This document shows, piece by piece, positions 45,702 through 54,063 of a DNA stretch of 64,000 bases. Below the pieces are notes generated by a model that ran no database searches, had not been told where the DNA came from, and saw nothing but the letters and a program-made list of their open reading frames with translations. The stretch covers positions 124,001 through 188,000 of the forward strand of contig NC_013720.1 of assembly GCF_000025185.1 (NCBI RefSeq), read 5' to 3'. The stretch's first letter is position 1. Each line of letters begins with the position of its first letter. The stretch is from Pirellula staleyi DSM 6068. Its GTDB lineage: Bacteria; Planctomycetota; Planctomycetia; Pirellulales; Pirellulaceae. The position numbers and the translations under genes were made by a program.

Positions 45702-46018
45702 CCGTGCTGCCGCTTGTTGGGAAAGAGAAAAGAATCCCAGCGCGACCGTTCTGAACAGGAGAAACGTTCGCGCCCACTTGCTCGTCAGCCGCTTGCACGA
45801 CGGTGGATGACGACAGAGGGGCCTCCTTGCTCCTCGCATGCGACGATGCATCGACCGGTGAAGATCGAACGATTGCAGGCGTTTACTGTCACCCTACCTC
45901 TGGCAAACTTCTTTTCGGATTGTACCGCTCTAGAAAGTAGGGTCAATCTTTCGCGGCGGGAAGTTGTGGTGACAGCGGAAATCTCGTGCTGTCACCTGCT
46001 GCCGCAAGTTCGCCCAAA
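45702..46018. other. Intergenic region upstream of ispE
   Basis: 317 bases between the PQQ-propeller stop and the ispE start, both leftward. It contains the octamer CTGTCACC three times: at 45886-45893, inverted at 45968-45975, and at 45989-45996. The last two extend to a 9-bp inverted repeat described separately. No gene is supported. Confidence 0.45.
45968..45996. terminator. 9-bp inverted repeat after the PQQ-propeller gene
   Basis: GGTGACAGC (45968-45976) pairs perfectly with GCTGTCACC (45988-45996) around 11 bases, beginning 22 bases past the leftward gene's stop. No T-run follows. It could be a terminator-type hairpin or an operator for ispE. Confidence 0.4.
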
Positions 46019-47326
46019 CTACTTCTTTTCCAGACTCACGCAGACCAATTCTTTATCGTTCCGCACGAACACATGCCGATTCGCAAAAGCGGGATGCGAC
46101 CAGCAAACGCCGCCACGTTGACGCAATTGCTCGGTCGTCGGTTCGAGAATCTTCGTGCGCGAAATCTCCGTGAAACCTTCCTTCGCCAGTTTACCAATGA
46201 TCAGCTCGCCGCGCTCGTTGAACATCCAGGTCTCGGCTCCACGCTGTACAAAATGGATGTTGCTCCAGCGCGCTTTGGGGGTGGCGGTGAGATCTTCCCA
46301 AATCCGCTCGCCAGTCGCCGCATCGAGGCAGCGGAGTTCGCCGTAGCTGTCGCAGCCATAGATATAGCCGCCACGCATCAGCGGCGTGCTGATGATGCTG
46401 TGCAGCGCTTCGGTGTTGCGTTCATCGCGTCCGGCTATTTGCCAAACTTTCTCGGCTGTCGGTTTCGCGGGATCGAGTTTGAGCATCAGCGAACCGTCGT
46501 AGAACGACGTGAAGAACACCATGTTGTTTTCGACAATCGGGGTCGCAATGCCGATCGGCATGTTGCGGGGCTTCCAAGGAAAGTTCCACACCACGTTGCC
46601 AGTTTTGGCATTGATGCCCGACGCGCTATCGCCGGTCCAGACGATCACGACATCGGTTTCCCCCTGTTTCACGAGGATGGGGGACGAATACTGCGCGCGA
46701 TCGCCGAGCGCTTTCCACACCTCTTCGCCGGTGCGCTTATCGAGCGCGACAACACAGGCCCCTTTGCCGCCGATATGCAGGATGATCAGATTTTCGTAGA
46801 GCAGCGGCGCGCCGGCGATGCCCCAAATCGGCATGTCGATTTCGTAAAGCTGCTCGCAATCTTTTTCCCAGATAACATCGCCACTCGCGACATCGAGCGC
46901 AAAAGCGCGCCCCGTTGCGCCGAGAGCATAAGCCACTTTCCCTTCGACCGTCACACTCGCGCGGGGACCAGCCTGGTAGCCGATTTTGCCATAGGGACAA
47001 TCGTAGGCTTTCACCCACAGCGGCTGTCCGGTCGCTTCGTCGAAGCACAAGATCCGTTCTTGCTCGACCGGTTTGGTCAACCGATCGGTGACGAAAACAC
47101 GACCATCGGCGATCGTGGGACCCGAGTATCCCGCGCCGATCTCCACGCGCCATTTCACCGGCATTTCTTTGGCAGGAAATTTCTCGAGCACCCCTTCTTC
47201 GCGCCACACGCCGTCGCGATTGGCTCCGCGCCACTGCGGCCAATCTTCTGCCTGCGAAGTGGAGAACGACAGCAGCGTGCCGATCAGTGCGCCGCTGGCT
47301 GCTGTCCGGAGGATCGATCGAAACAT
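46019..47326 (-). CDS. Exported PQQ-like beta-propeller protein
   Basis: 435 residues with a signal peptide (FRSILRTAASGALIGTLLSF, then STSQAEDWPQWRG). The mature protein starts with WPQWRGANRDGV, typical of planctomycete exported PQQ-propeller proteins, and then has repeating blades marked by GxVF/AxD and W-motifs, for example GRVFVTDRL, GKVAYALGATGRAFALDVAS, GDVIWEKD and GACVVALDKRTGEEVWKA. Lacks the dehydrogenase catalytic loop, so a binding or scaffold role in the periplasm is more likely than an enzyme. Divergent from the amidohydrolase gene. Confidence 0.88.
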   Translation of the reverse strand: MFRSILRTAASGALIGTLLSFSTSQAEDWPQWRGANRDGVWREEGVLEKFPAKEMPVKWRVEIGAGYSGPTIADGRVFVTDRLTKPVEQERILCFDEATGQPLWVKAYDCPYGKIGYQAGPRASVTVEGKVAYALGATGRAFALDVASGDVIWEKDCEQLYEIDMPIWGIAGAPLLYENLIILHIGGKGACVVALDKRTGEEVWKALGDRAQYSSPILVKQGETDVVIVWTGDSASGINAKTGNVVWNFPWKPRNMPIGIATPIVENNMVFFTSFYDGSLMLKLDPAKPTAEKVWQIAGRDERNTEALHSIISTPLMRGGYIYGCDSYGELRCLDAATGERIWEDLTATPKARWSNIHFVQRGAETWMFNERGELIIGKLAKEGFTEISRTKILEPTTEQLRQRGGVCWSHPAFANRHVFVRNDKELVCVSLEKK

Positions 47327-47570
47327 GGCGTAATCTCCGAGAAAAATGCGATCGCTCGCGCTAGTGACAGGCGAAATTCCCAGCCACTAGAAAGTGTGTG
47401 GCTCGAGAGAAGTAATAGTCAATTGTCGAGCACCCAGCGAACCGGCACAAGCTACACTCCCCGATTCCGCGACGGTTCTCGATGTAAGTCTTGCAATTGA
47501 CCGAGGAATGATCGTAAATACGTCGAGCCTCGACGGACACGTTTGGTCACACCTTCTGCGGACTCTCTCC

Positions 47571-48575
47571 ATGAACCAACTTCCCAACACTTCCCGCCGC
47601 CAGTTTCTCGCGACCACGTCAGCCGCCCTCGCTGCTGCTTCGGTCGCACCTTACGCACTGGCCGAAGAAGCTCCGAAGAAAAAACAGCTGCCGATCATCG
47701 ATTGCCATCAGCATTTGTGGGACCTCTCGAAGTTCAAGCTTCCTTGGATCAAGGAAGGGACGCTGCTGGGTCGCAACTACGTGATGGACGACTACAACAA
47801 GGCGATCGAAGGGACCGGAATTTCGCACGCGGTTTACATGGAGGTCGACGTCGACCCTTCGCAGCAAAAGATGGAAGTGGATCATCTGTCCGAGATTTGC
47901 GAAAGCAAGAAGACTCCGACGATTGCGGCGGTGGTTTCAGGTCGCCCAGCAGCCGACGACTTCACCACCTATCTCGACTACTTCAAAGATAAGAGCGTGA
48001 TTCGTGGCGTTCGGCAGGTGCTGCATGGTGGGGGAACTCCCGGCGGCTATTGCCTGAGCAAAGAATTTGTACGCGGCATTCATGCCCTTGGCGAACGCGG
48101 TTTGTCGTTCGATCTCTGCATGCGTCCCTCGGATCTTGGAGACGGTGCCAAGCTGGCCACGGAGTGCAAAGGGACGCGCTTTATCGTCGATCACTGCGGC
48201 AATGCCGATCCCAAATGGTTCGCAACCGCAGGTGAAGGAAAAACTAGCGCCGACGGAGCCAAGATCGAGCAGTGGCGCAGCGATCTCGGCAAACTGGCTC
48301 GACTGCCGAACGTGGTTTGCAAAATTTCGGGGATCATCGCCAGCGTGCCGAAGGAGTGGTCGAGCGACGATCTGGCCCCGGTGATTAATCAGTGCCTCGA
48401 AGAGTTTGGCCCCGAGCGGGTGATTGTCGGGAGCGACTGGCCAGTCTGTCTGAATGGTGCTTCGCTCGCCGACTGGATCAAGTCGCTGCGCGAAATTGTC
48501 GCGAGCCGCCCAGTCGCCGAGCAAGAGCGGCTGTTCTCGAAAAACGCAATCGCGCTCTATCAGCTCAAGCTGTAG
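47571..48575 (+). CDS. Tat-exported amidohydrolase-family protein
   Basis: 334 residues from ATG at 47571. The N-terminus is a twin-arginine signal (SRRQFLATTSAALAAASVAP, cleavage likely after YALA). The mature protein is a TIM-barrel metal-dependent hydrolase of the COG3618 (fucono/galactono-lactonase-like) group: IIDCHQHLWDLSKF gives the first metal His pair, IRGVRQVLHGG and FIVDHCGNADPKW the middle ligands, and VIVGSDWPV the final Asp. Substrate is unknown; family members act on lactones or aromatic carboxylates. The start was placed at the Tat signal; the frame is open 59 codons upstream. Confidence 0.88.
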   Translation: MNQLPNTSRRQFLATTSAALAAASVAPYALAEEAPKKKQLPIIDCHQHLWDLSKFKLPWIKEGTLLGRNYVMDDYNKAIEGTGISHAVYMEVDVDPSQQKMEVDHLSEICESKKTPTIAAVVSGRPAADDFTTYLDYFKDKSVIRGVRQVLHGGGTPGGYCLSKEFVRGIHALGERGLSFDLCMRPSDLGDGAKLATECKGTRFIVDHCGNADPKWFATAGEGKTSADGAKIEQWRSDLGKLARLPNVVCKISGIIASVPKEWSSDDLAPVINQCLEEFGPERVIVGSDWPVCLNGASLADWIKSLREIVASRPVAEQERLFSKNAIALYQLKL

Positions 48576-48598
48576 CGCCGCATGTAAAAAACGCGCTG

Positions 48599-51073
48599 CT
48601 ACTGCCCGAGCGCGTAGAGAATCACGTTCGACGCAATCCGTGCTGCGTCGGCTGAGATATAACCTTTGCACTCGAGCGATTGACCTTTCTCGAGTGCGCA
48701 GCTGATATCCCACGGTGAGAGAATCGCAACGATCCGCCCATCGACTTCGAGCGCTTCGAGCAGCGGCGTGGTGCTGACCAGTTTAGCGGTGAGAGGATCG
48801 GTTTCACTGCGGACCTGCGGATCGCGCAGCGTGACTGTCGTGATGCGAAACCCGAGATACTCTTCGGAGAAGACCGGGTGCGACGAAGGAAGCCGGTTCC
48901 AGGTCGCTTCGGGATAAATGGCGCGGAGTTCGTCGCGTACGGACTGCGCAAATTCGGGACTCGCACAGATCGCATCGGCAAACAAAAAGCCACCTCGATC
49001 GAGATAGGCTTTCAGCGCCTGGCGCTCAGCCGCCGTGTAGCGAAACGCCCGTCGACCATGCGCAAAGACAATCGGATAATCGAGCAGCTGCTGATCGGCT
49101 GGGCCGTAGATTCGTCGTTCGTAGTCGACCGTCATCTCGAGTTGCTTGTTCATCACGGTGAGCAAATTCGAGAGCGAATGAGGAGCGTCGTCGCTTCCAC
49201 CGCCGTGGCTCAGTTTAGGAACCACGAGTGCTCCGCGCGGCGTTTTGCCACCACTCACCGAGATCGCGAGTTGCGGCCGCTCGAGCTTTTCTTTCAGCTG
49301 ACGATTCGTGGCATAGGCCAAAATGTTTCCGCCCAGTTTCGTGCAAGCCTCGACACTCGCGCGGGCTTCGGGTGAGTAGCTTTCGAGTCGCGACGGCTGA
49401 TGTAATTCCCAGTAGCACGACAAACTTTTGGGGCAATAGACCACGCTGGTGCGACAGCAGGCATCAAGTCCCCAGAGCCAAAAATCGGGGTCTTTCGGCA
49501 TCTCTTTGGCATTCACCACTTCCTGCGCAAACCAAATCGCATGATCGGGAGGCAAACGCCGGAGCTCACTTTCGGGAAAGATCTCGCGCATCAAATTGCG
49601 GAAGTCGCGATCGAACGCAGCACCATCGCAGCCATTGCCATCGCAGGCTTCCGCAAACAGAAATCCACCCTGATCGACATACTCGCGCAGCACTTTCTTT
49701 TGACTCGCGGTGAGCTTCAGCGACTCGCGACCACTTAAGAACACCACCGGTGCTTCGAGCAAGTCGGCCGTGGTATAGGCGAGCTTATCGCTCGCTTTAT
49801 CCTCGAACAGATCGAGATTGATCGTCTGCCACGAAAGCTCTTTGCGCCACTGTTTTTCAACACGCGACACGAGCTGCTGGACGCTGCGACGATGCGAATT
49901 CCAGTCGCCATAGGAAGCGAGTGCTCCCGACCCATGCTTCAGCTGCGCAAGGACCACGGGGCGACGTCCCTTCGACAAAAACAAGAGCGCCAGGCAAGTT
50001 CCGATCGTGGCATCGTTTTCGATAATGCCGGTCCCTTGCCAACTTCCATTGAGCGACTGACGCTGGCGATCGACCAGGAACTCGCACCCTTCGCGATACC
50101 AGTCGTGTTCGCCGAGATAGCGATTGCCGGTCATACGACCGACACGCTCGACGCCGTAGAGATAGTACAGCAGCCACGGATGCGATTGGCCGACCCCTTT
50201 GAGCCCGAGCGTGTTGGGATTGGTCGAGACGCTGAAATGTTTGCCGAGCCACGCGAGCGCTGGCGCGACAGGGTCTTTCACTTCGGCCCCCTGACAACAT
50301 TGCACGCGTCCCTCGATCACCGAAGCATCGAGCGTGCGCAGGCGATCCATCGCAATGATCACCGACGCCACTCCTGCGCAGGTCATGCTGCCGGTTTCGG
50401 GATGTCCCTTTTCATAGCCCCACGCGCCATCTGGTTTTTGCATGCCGGGGCTGAGCCAGTAGTTGAGCGCGAGTTGCCAGGTCCGATCGCTGATCGAAAC
50501 GCCGCACTTCTCGGCCTCGTGCAGCGCGAGCATCGCAAACTGGGTGTTCGAGTTGTCGCTTCGTCCGGGACGACTGGAGTATGACCAGCCCCCTTTGGTT
50601 TCCCCTTCGGTCACTTGATGCGCTTCGAGCCAATGCGCGAGGCGCGTGATGCGCGGCTTGTACTTCACCGGGTCGGCGATGGCGAAGAGCATCACTTGCA
50701 GCGAAACGGCGTAGATCTGTCCCGGGTCGGGCTGCTCCTCGAGCCAGGCCATCGCTTTTTTGAGGTTCGGCCCATCGAGCTTCTCGCCACAATTCAGCAG
50801 CGCCAGCGCGCAGAGCGCTGTCGTGCCGGTCGGCTGTCCGTCGTACTCTTGCCAGCTCCCATCGGGCTTTTGCAATTTGTGCAGGAACGCAATGCCGCTG
50901 GTGATCGATTCGTTCACCTGAGCAGCTGTTACCTCGGCCTGAGCTGGACGCGAAATCGCCAGCGGCAGCACTACTACCAGCAGCCAACCGGCAAGCCCCG
51001 CGCTGCAGCGTCCAAGCAGCGGCGACGACGACCGGCGAGCGGGCGGGGAATCGACCAACAGCGGAACAGCCAT
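48599..51073 (-). CDS. Exported terpene-cyclase-like protein with two DUF4159 regions
   Basis: 824 residues from ATG at 51073; signal-like segment LAGWLLVVVLPLAISRPAQA near residues 28-47. Residues about 50-330 are a prenyltransferase/squalene-cyclase-like alpha-alpha barrel with repeated QKPDGSW, GGWSYSS and QKPDGAWGYE motifs (no DXDD acid motif, so probably not a cyclase). Residues about 415-600 and 640-820 are two DUF4159 domains, seen in the parallel segments YVDQGGFLFAEACDGNGCD and YLDRGGFLFADAICASPEF. Such proteins are common in planctomycetes and verrucomicrobia; the role is unknown, perhaps in binding or processing an exported ligand. Convergent with the amidohydrolase. Confidence 0.85.
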   Translation of the reverse strand: MAVPLLVDSPPARRSSSPLLGRCSAGLAGWLLVVVLPLAISRPAQAEVTAAQVNESITSGIAFLHKLQKPDGSWQEYDGQPTGTTALCALALLNCGEKLDGPNLKKAMAWLEEQPDPGQIYAVSLQVMLFAIADPVKYKPRITRLAHWLEAHQVTEGETKGGWSYSSRPGRSDNSNTQFAMLALHEAEKCGVSISDRTWQLALNYWLSPGMQKPDGAWGYEKGHPETGSMTCAGVASVIIAMDRLRTLDASVIEGRVQCCQGAEVKDPVAPALAWLGKHFSVSTNPNTLGLKGVGQSHPWLLYYLYGVERVGRMTGNRYLGEHDWYREGCEFLVDRQRQSLNGSWQGTGIIENDATIGTCLALLFLSKGRRPVVLAQLKHGSGALASYGDWNSHRRSVQQLVSRVEKQWRKELSWQTINLDLFEDKASDKLAYTTADLLEAPVVFLSGRESLKLTASQKKVLREYVDQGGFLFAEACDGNGCDGAAFDRDFRNLMREIFPESELRRLPPDHAIWFAQEVVNAKEMPKDPDFWLWGLDACCRTSVVYCPKSLSCYWELHQPSRLESYSPEARASVEACTKLGGNILAYATNRQLKEKLERPQLAISVSGGKTPRGALVVPKLSHGGGSDDAPHSLSNLLTVMNKQLEMTVDYERRIYGPADQQLLDYPIVFAHGRRAFRYTAAERQALKAYLDRGGFLFADAICASPEFAQSVRDELRAIYPEATWNRLPSSHPVFSEEYLGFRITTVTLRDPQVRSETDPLTAKLVSTTPLLEALEVDGRIVAILSPWDISCALEKGQSLECKGYISADAARIASNVILYALGQ

Positions 51074-51474
51074 GGGCAACCTTGCGTGGGCATGAGGCTG
51101 GCAAAGGAAAAAAGCTGGCAGCGCCACTCGGAGCCTCGAATCGGGCTGGCCCGACCCGTGGGCAGGTCGTCCGACGTAAACCAAGTGGCGGCTTCACTCT
51201 TGAATGTACGCCATAGCTAGTCCCCCTGTCACGCATTCCCGCCCCAGAGCCCGCTTGAAACCGGGCCATTTCATGGTAGATTTGCGGGTCTTGCCTGGAA
51301 CAAAATCGGCCTGCAGGTGCGAACAAAACGCTTCTGCCAGCGGTCTTTATCCCGGCTGATGGGACGCTAGCGAGTCGGCTGGATCGTCAGAAGGGCTGTT
51401 TCGGCCCTTCGCAAGATCGGACGACCCCTACGACCCATTTATTCGAGCGGCTCTTCCCCAAGAGCCGCCTGCAT
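51074..51474. other. Intergenic region upstream of the tRNA
   Basis: 401 bases between the cyclase-like gene start and the tRNA. It contains a strong hairpin just before the tRNA (51447-51468). Otherwise I see no supported gene, promoter or repeat. Confidence 0.45.
51447..51468 (+). repeat. 9-bp hairpin immediately upstream of tRNA-Met
   Basis: GCGGCTCTT (51447-51455), loop CCCC, AAGAGCCGC (51460-51468): a perfect stem ending 6 bases before the tRNA. It may be a processing signal in the precursor or a terminator for something upstream; there is no T-run. Confidence 0.6.
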
Positions 51475-51548
51475 GGCGAGGTAGCTCAGTCGGTTAGAGC
51501 AGCGGCTTCATAAGCCGCGTGTCGCGGGTTCGAGTCCCGCCCTCGCCA
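51475..51548 (+). tRNA. tRNA-Met (anticodon CAT)
   Basis: Full cloverleaf: acceptor GGCGAGG (51475-51481) pairs with CCTCGCC (51541-51547); D-arm with GCTCAGTCGGTTAGAGC; anticodon arm GCGGC-TTCATAA-GCCGC with anticodon CAT; T-arm GCGGG-TTCGAGT-CCCGC; discriminator A. The 3' CCA is not encoded. The sequence suits elongator tRNA-Met; a tRNA-Ile2 (CAT with lysidine) cannot be fully excluded, while the paired first acceptor base pair argues against initiator tRNA. Confidence 0.93.
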
Positions 51549-51588
51549 CTTGATTAGCAGGATTTCGATCCTCCGTAATGATCCAGAC

Positions 51589-51636
51589 AGGCTCTTCGTA
51601 AGGTGTTACCCACAAACGCTTTACGAAGAGCCTTTT
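51589..51636 (+). terminator. Terminator downstream of tRNA-Met
   Basis: AGGCTCTTCGTAA (51589-51601) pairs perfectly over 13 bp with TTACGAAGAGCCT (51621-51633), loop 19 bases, followed by TTT. It lies about 40 bases after the tRNA and also covers the stop codon of the convergent STM4014 gene, so it can act in both directions. Confidence 0.8.
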
Positions 51637-52808
51637 GCGTTCTTGACGCAGATACTCGCGGCGAGATTGGTGGTGAGGCTGGAGGCGATAGCTTGCTGGT
51701 AGGTCGAGCGGCTGTGGTGCTCGACACCCGGCAGCAGATCGCCGAAAGCGTTCCCCTCGAGGATGACGGCGCGGCGAAATCCGGGGGTCACAAGCAGGTC
51801 CCAGCCGACATAAAGCGCTGCGGGGAAGGCGGCGGCAGCCTGCTCGCAAAGCTGGGGGACGATCTTCCACCTGGCACCTGCGGATTGACGGAGCGCTGCG
51901 AGGTCGCCTCGGCGATTTCCCAAGTGCAAGTTGGTGAGGGGCGAACGACTCGTCCGGACCACCATGTGACACGCCTGGCCAGCGAAGGTGACCACCCGCA
52001 GGTCGAAGTTGCGATCGGCTTGCGATGCTTTAGGGAGCCACTCTTCTACATGGGCCCCCTGGCCCAGTAGAAAATCGAGGATCGTCCGGAGGTCGTGCTC
52101 GCGGTCGTAGTGCCGCAAACGCAAATTGTTGTAGAACCGCGCGGTGCCGCGTTGGCGGACGAGTTCGAGCGATGTCAGGCCAAGTGGACGGGGACCCGTG
52201 GTCGACAAAGCGACCACCCCCGACGACGACGAACCACCGTTGAGCTTTACAAAAACGCGAGACAGCTGCGCTCCCCGCATCGACTCGAGCAGCTGGTCGT
52301 AGCTGTGGATCGATAGCAGCACGCGTGGGACCGCCACTCCTTGGGCCAGCAGATGTGCGTGGCAACGCGTTTTGTCGAACAGCGTGCGAATCGCGTCGGG
52401 ATGATTCTGGACGGCGAGCCCCGGCAGCAGCTGCAGCTGCGTTTGGATTTCGTCGAGCGCGTGGCTAAATCCTGCCAGCCATTGCCGCGGATAACGGATG
52501 CGCCCCGGATCGCTGCGAAGTCGCATCGCCGAGGGAGCTGCGATGTCGTCAGTCGCTGGTGCGCCGCGCGCGATGAGCAGCCGCTCGACTTCAAAATCTT
52601 CCCCCGGCGATTCGATGCGAAGTATGCCGCGATTCTGGGCCAAACGCTCGAGGAGGGGCACGAGATCGACCTGGCCCCGCAGAAAATCGACATACGACAC
52701 CATAGCAGCGCGCTGCTGTCCCGACGCGCGTAGCGCTGCCTGAAACAGCTTCACACGCCGGTTCTGAGGATTTCCGAGGATGAGCCACCGACGCTTGTGG
52801 TCACTCAC
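51621..52808 (-). CDS. STM4014-family ATP-grasp-like protein
   Basis: 395 residues. The middle and C-terminal parts read as an ATP-grasp fold: a Lys in RVFVKLNGGSSSSGVVAL (ATP-binding Gly/Ser loop), an acidic hinge (HVEEWLPK), RNFDLRVVTF and, near the end, VGWDLLV and AVILEGNAFGDLLPG, where Asp and the Glu-x-Asn are the expected Mg ligands. Enzymes of this fold ligate a carboxylate to an amine. The GTG start at 52808 overlaps the stop of the upstream STM4015 gene by 8 bases, a sign of translational coupling. Called STM4014 from its likeness and its neighbours; the natural substrate is unknown. Confidence 0.82.
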   Translation of the reverse strand: MSDHKRRWLILGNPQNRRVKLFQAALRASGQQRAAMVSYVDFLRGQVDLVPLLERLAQNRGILRIESPGEDFEVERLLIARGAPATDDIAAPSAMRLRSDPGRIRYPRQWLAGFSHALDEIQTQLQLLPGLAVQNHPDAIRTLFDKTRCHAHLLAQGVAVPRVLLSIHSYDQLLESMRGAQLSRVFVKLNGGSSSSGVVALSTTGPRPLGLTSLELVRQRGTARFYNNLRLRHYDREHDLRTILDFLLGQGAHVEEWLPKASQADRNFDLRVVTFAGQACHMVVRTSRSPLTNLHLGNRRGDLAALRQSAGARWKIVPQLCEQAAAAFPAALYVGWDLLVTPGFRRAVILEGNAFGDLLPGVEHHSRSTYQQAIASSLTTNLAASICVKNAKGSS

Positions 52809-54042
52809 TGATGGCGATGAAGCGTCCCGACCATTCGTTGTCCTCGTCTACCGTTTTGGCATCGGAGAGATCGACCGGGAATGGCAGCTGCTTCAACTTT
52901 TTCTGCATCGGCTTGCTGATGTAATGATGATGCAAATCGAGCCGCGTGAGGTTCGTTTTCGACGCCAGTTGCAGCAGCGCACTGGCCCCCACATCACTCA
53001 GATTACCGAGCGACAGATCGAGCACCTCTAGTTGATCGATGATCGGCGAGGTGACGATCACCGCGGCGATGTCGTCGGCAATTTCAGCGTTGCGAAGTCC
53101 CAGGTACTTGAGCTTGGGAAACAACTTTCCTTTCAGCAGCGGCTGCAGATCGTTCACACGACAGTCGCCACTGTAGTTGGGTGTTCCGAGCCAAAGTTCG
53201 AGGTACTCCAGCTGCGGAAATTTGCCGCGACAAATCTTCCCCACGATCTCTGCCGGGAGACCTCCCGATTCAATTCCCAGCGCGCGAAGCTGCGGATGTT
53301 CGGCGCTGCTGAAATCGAGCCCAGTCGCCCCACGTACGCGGAGCATTTCCAGGCCGGGAAACGACTTGAGAATCAGCGACATATCGCTCTGCTGAATCCA
53401 CGAAATCTCCGCCTCCTCTTGCACAATATCCCCGAGAAAAAGGGCTTTGAGCTGAGGCAATCGATCCTTGTGATGGGCGATCATTTCGACAAACTGGCCT
53501 TCCGACGAGCCCCCTTCCAGGTCGTAGGCACCGATCACGAGCCCCTTGGTTCCGGCGGCTGAATCGCTCTCGAGGAACGCCTGCAAACGCTGGTTAAAAT
53601 CAGGCTCGCCATCGTCCCCTTCTTCGTCGTACGAAACACGAACCCGCACCACACTTTTCCCCTTCAGACTCTTGCCACGATAATCGGCAATCCGCTGACC
53701 GATGAAATTATGCATCAGCTCGAAGTTCTCGCTGGGTGTGGTGCTGAAAAGCATCGGCGAGAGATGCTCGTCCCCCGCAGCGGCAGTGGTTGTGGCGCCT
53801 GCGACTTCAGCAGAACCGGAGGCCGCAGCACTCCCCTTCTCCACATACCCCTTGGTTGTTTTCTCAGCCACCAGTTTGTCGTACGCCTTTTGCGCCTCGG
53901 CAGCCGTGGCGAAGCTTTTGGTCGACTCTTGTCCCTCGGAGCCGATCCGACCGTACTTGGTCACGACATTGGTCTCTTGTAAGTCGATCTTCCAAAACTT
54001 AAACGACTTACCATCGGCGTACTCAAATTCCCGGAAGCTCAC
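52801..54042 (-). CDS. STM4015-family protein with N-terminal WGR domain
   Basis: 413 residues. GTG at 54042 has AAGGAG 7 bases upstream. Residues 1-70 are a WGR-type domain (KFWKIDLQETNVVTKYGRIG, then SEGQESTKSF), otherwise known from poly(ADP-ribose) polymerases and nucleic-acid-linked proteins. The C-terminal ~270 residues are the STM4015 part, a leucine-rich-repeat-like array with regular PxLExL/LxLxxxxLxD spacing (FPQLEYLELWLGT, FPKLKYLGLRNAEIADD, LEVLDLSLGNLSDVGASALL, NLTRLDLHHHYIS). LRR and WGR suggest a binding rather than catalytic role. Tightly linked to the STM4014 gene by an overlap. Confidence 0.85.
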   Translation of the reverse strand: MSFREFEYADGKSFKFWKIDLQETNVVTKYGRIGSEGQESTKSFATAAEAQKAYDKLVAEKTTKGYVEKGSAAASGSAEVAGATTTAAAGDEHLSPMLFSTTPSENFELMHNFIGQRIADYRGKSLKGKSVVRVRVSYDEEGDDGEPDFNQRLQAFLESDSAAGTKGLVIGAYDLEGGSSEGQFVEMIAHHKDRLPQLKALFLGDIVQEEAEISWIQQSDMSLILKSFPGLEMLRVRGATGLDFSSAEHPQLRALGIESGGLPAEIVGKICRGKFPQLEYLELWLGTPNYSGDCRVNDLQPLLKGKLFPKLKYLGLRNAEIADDIAAVIVTSPIIDQLEVLDLSLGNLSDVGASALLQLASKTNLTRLDLHHHYISKPMQKKLKQLPFPVDLSDAKTVDEDNEWSGRFIAISE

Positions 54043-54063
54043 AATGATTCTCCTTGGTGGGCG

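Noticed and set aside
45986-47500. 504-codon open frame on the plus strand
   Set aside because: Antisense to the PQQ-propeller gene, which has a signal peptide and repeat blades.
51475-51548. Possible integration (att) site at the tRNA 3' end
   Set aside because: I found no second copy of the tRNA end and no integrase in the window.
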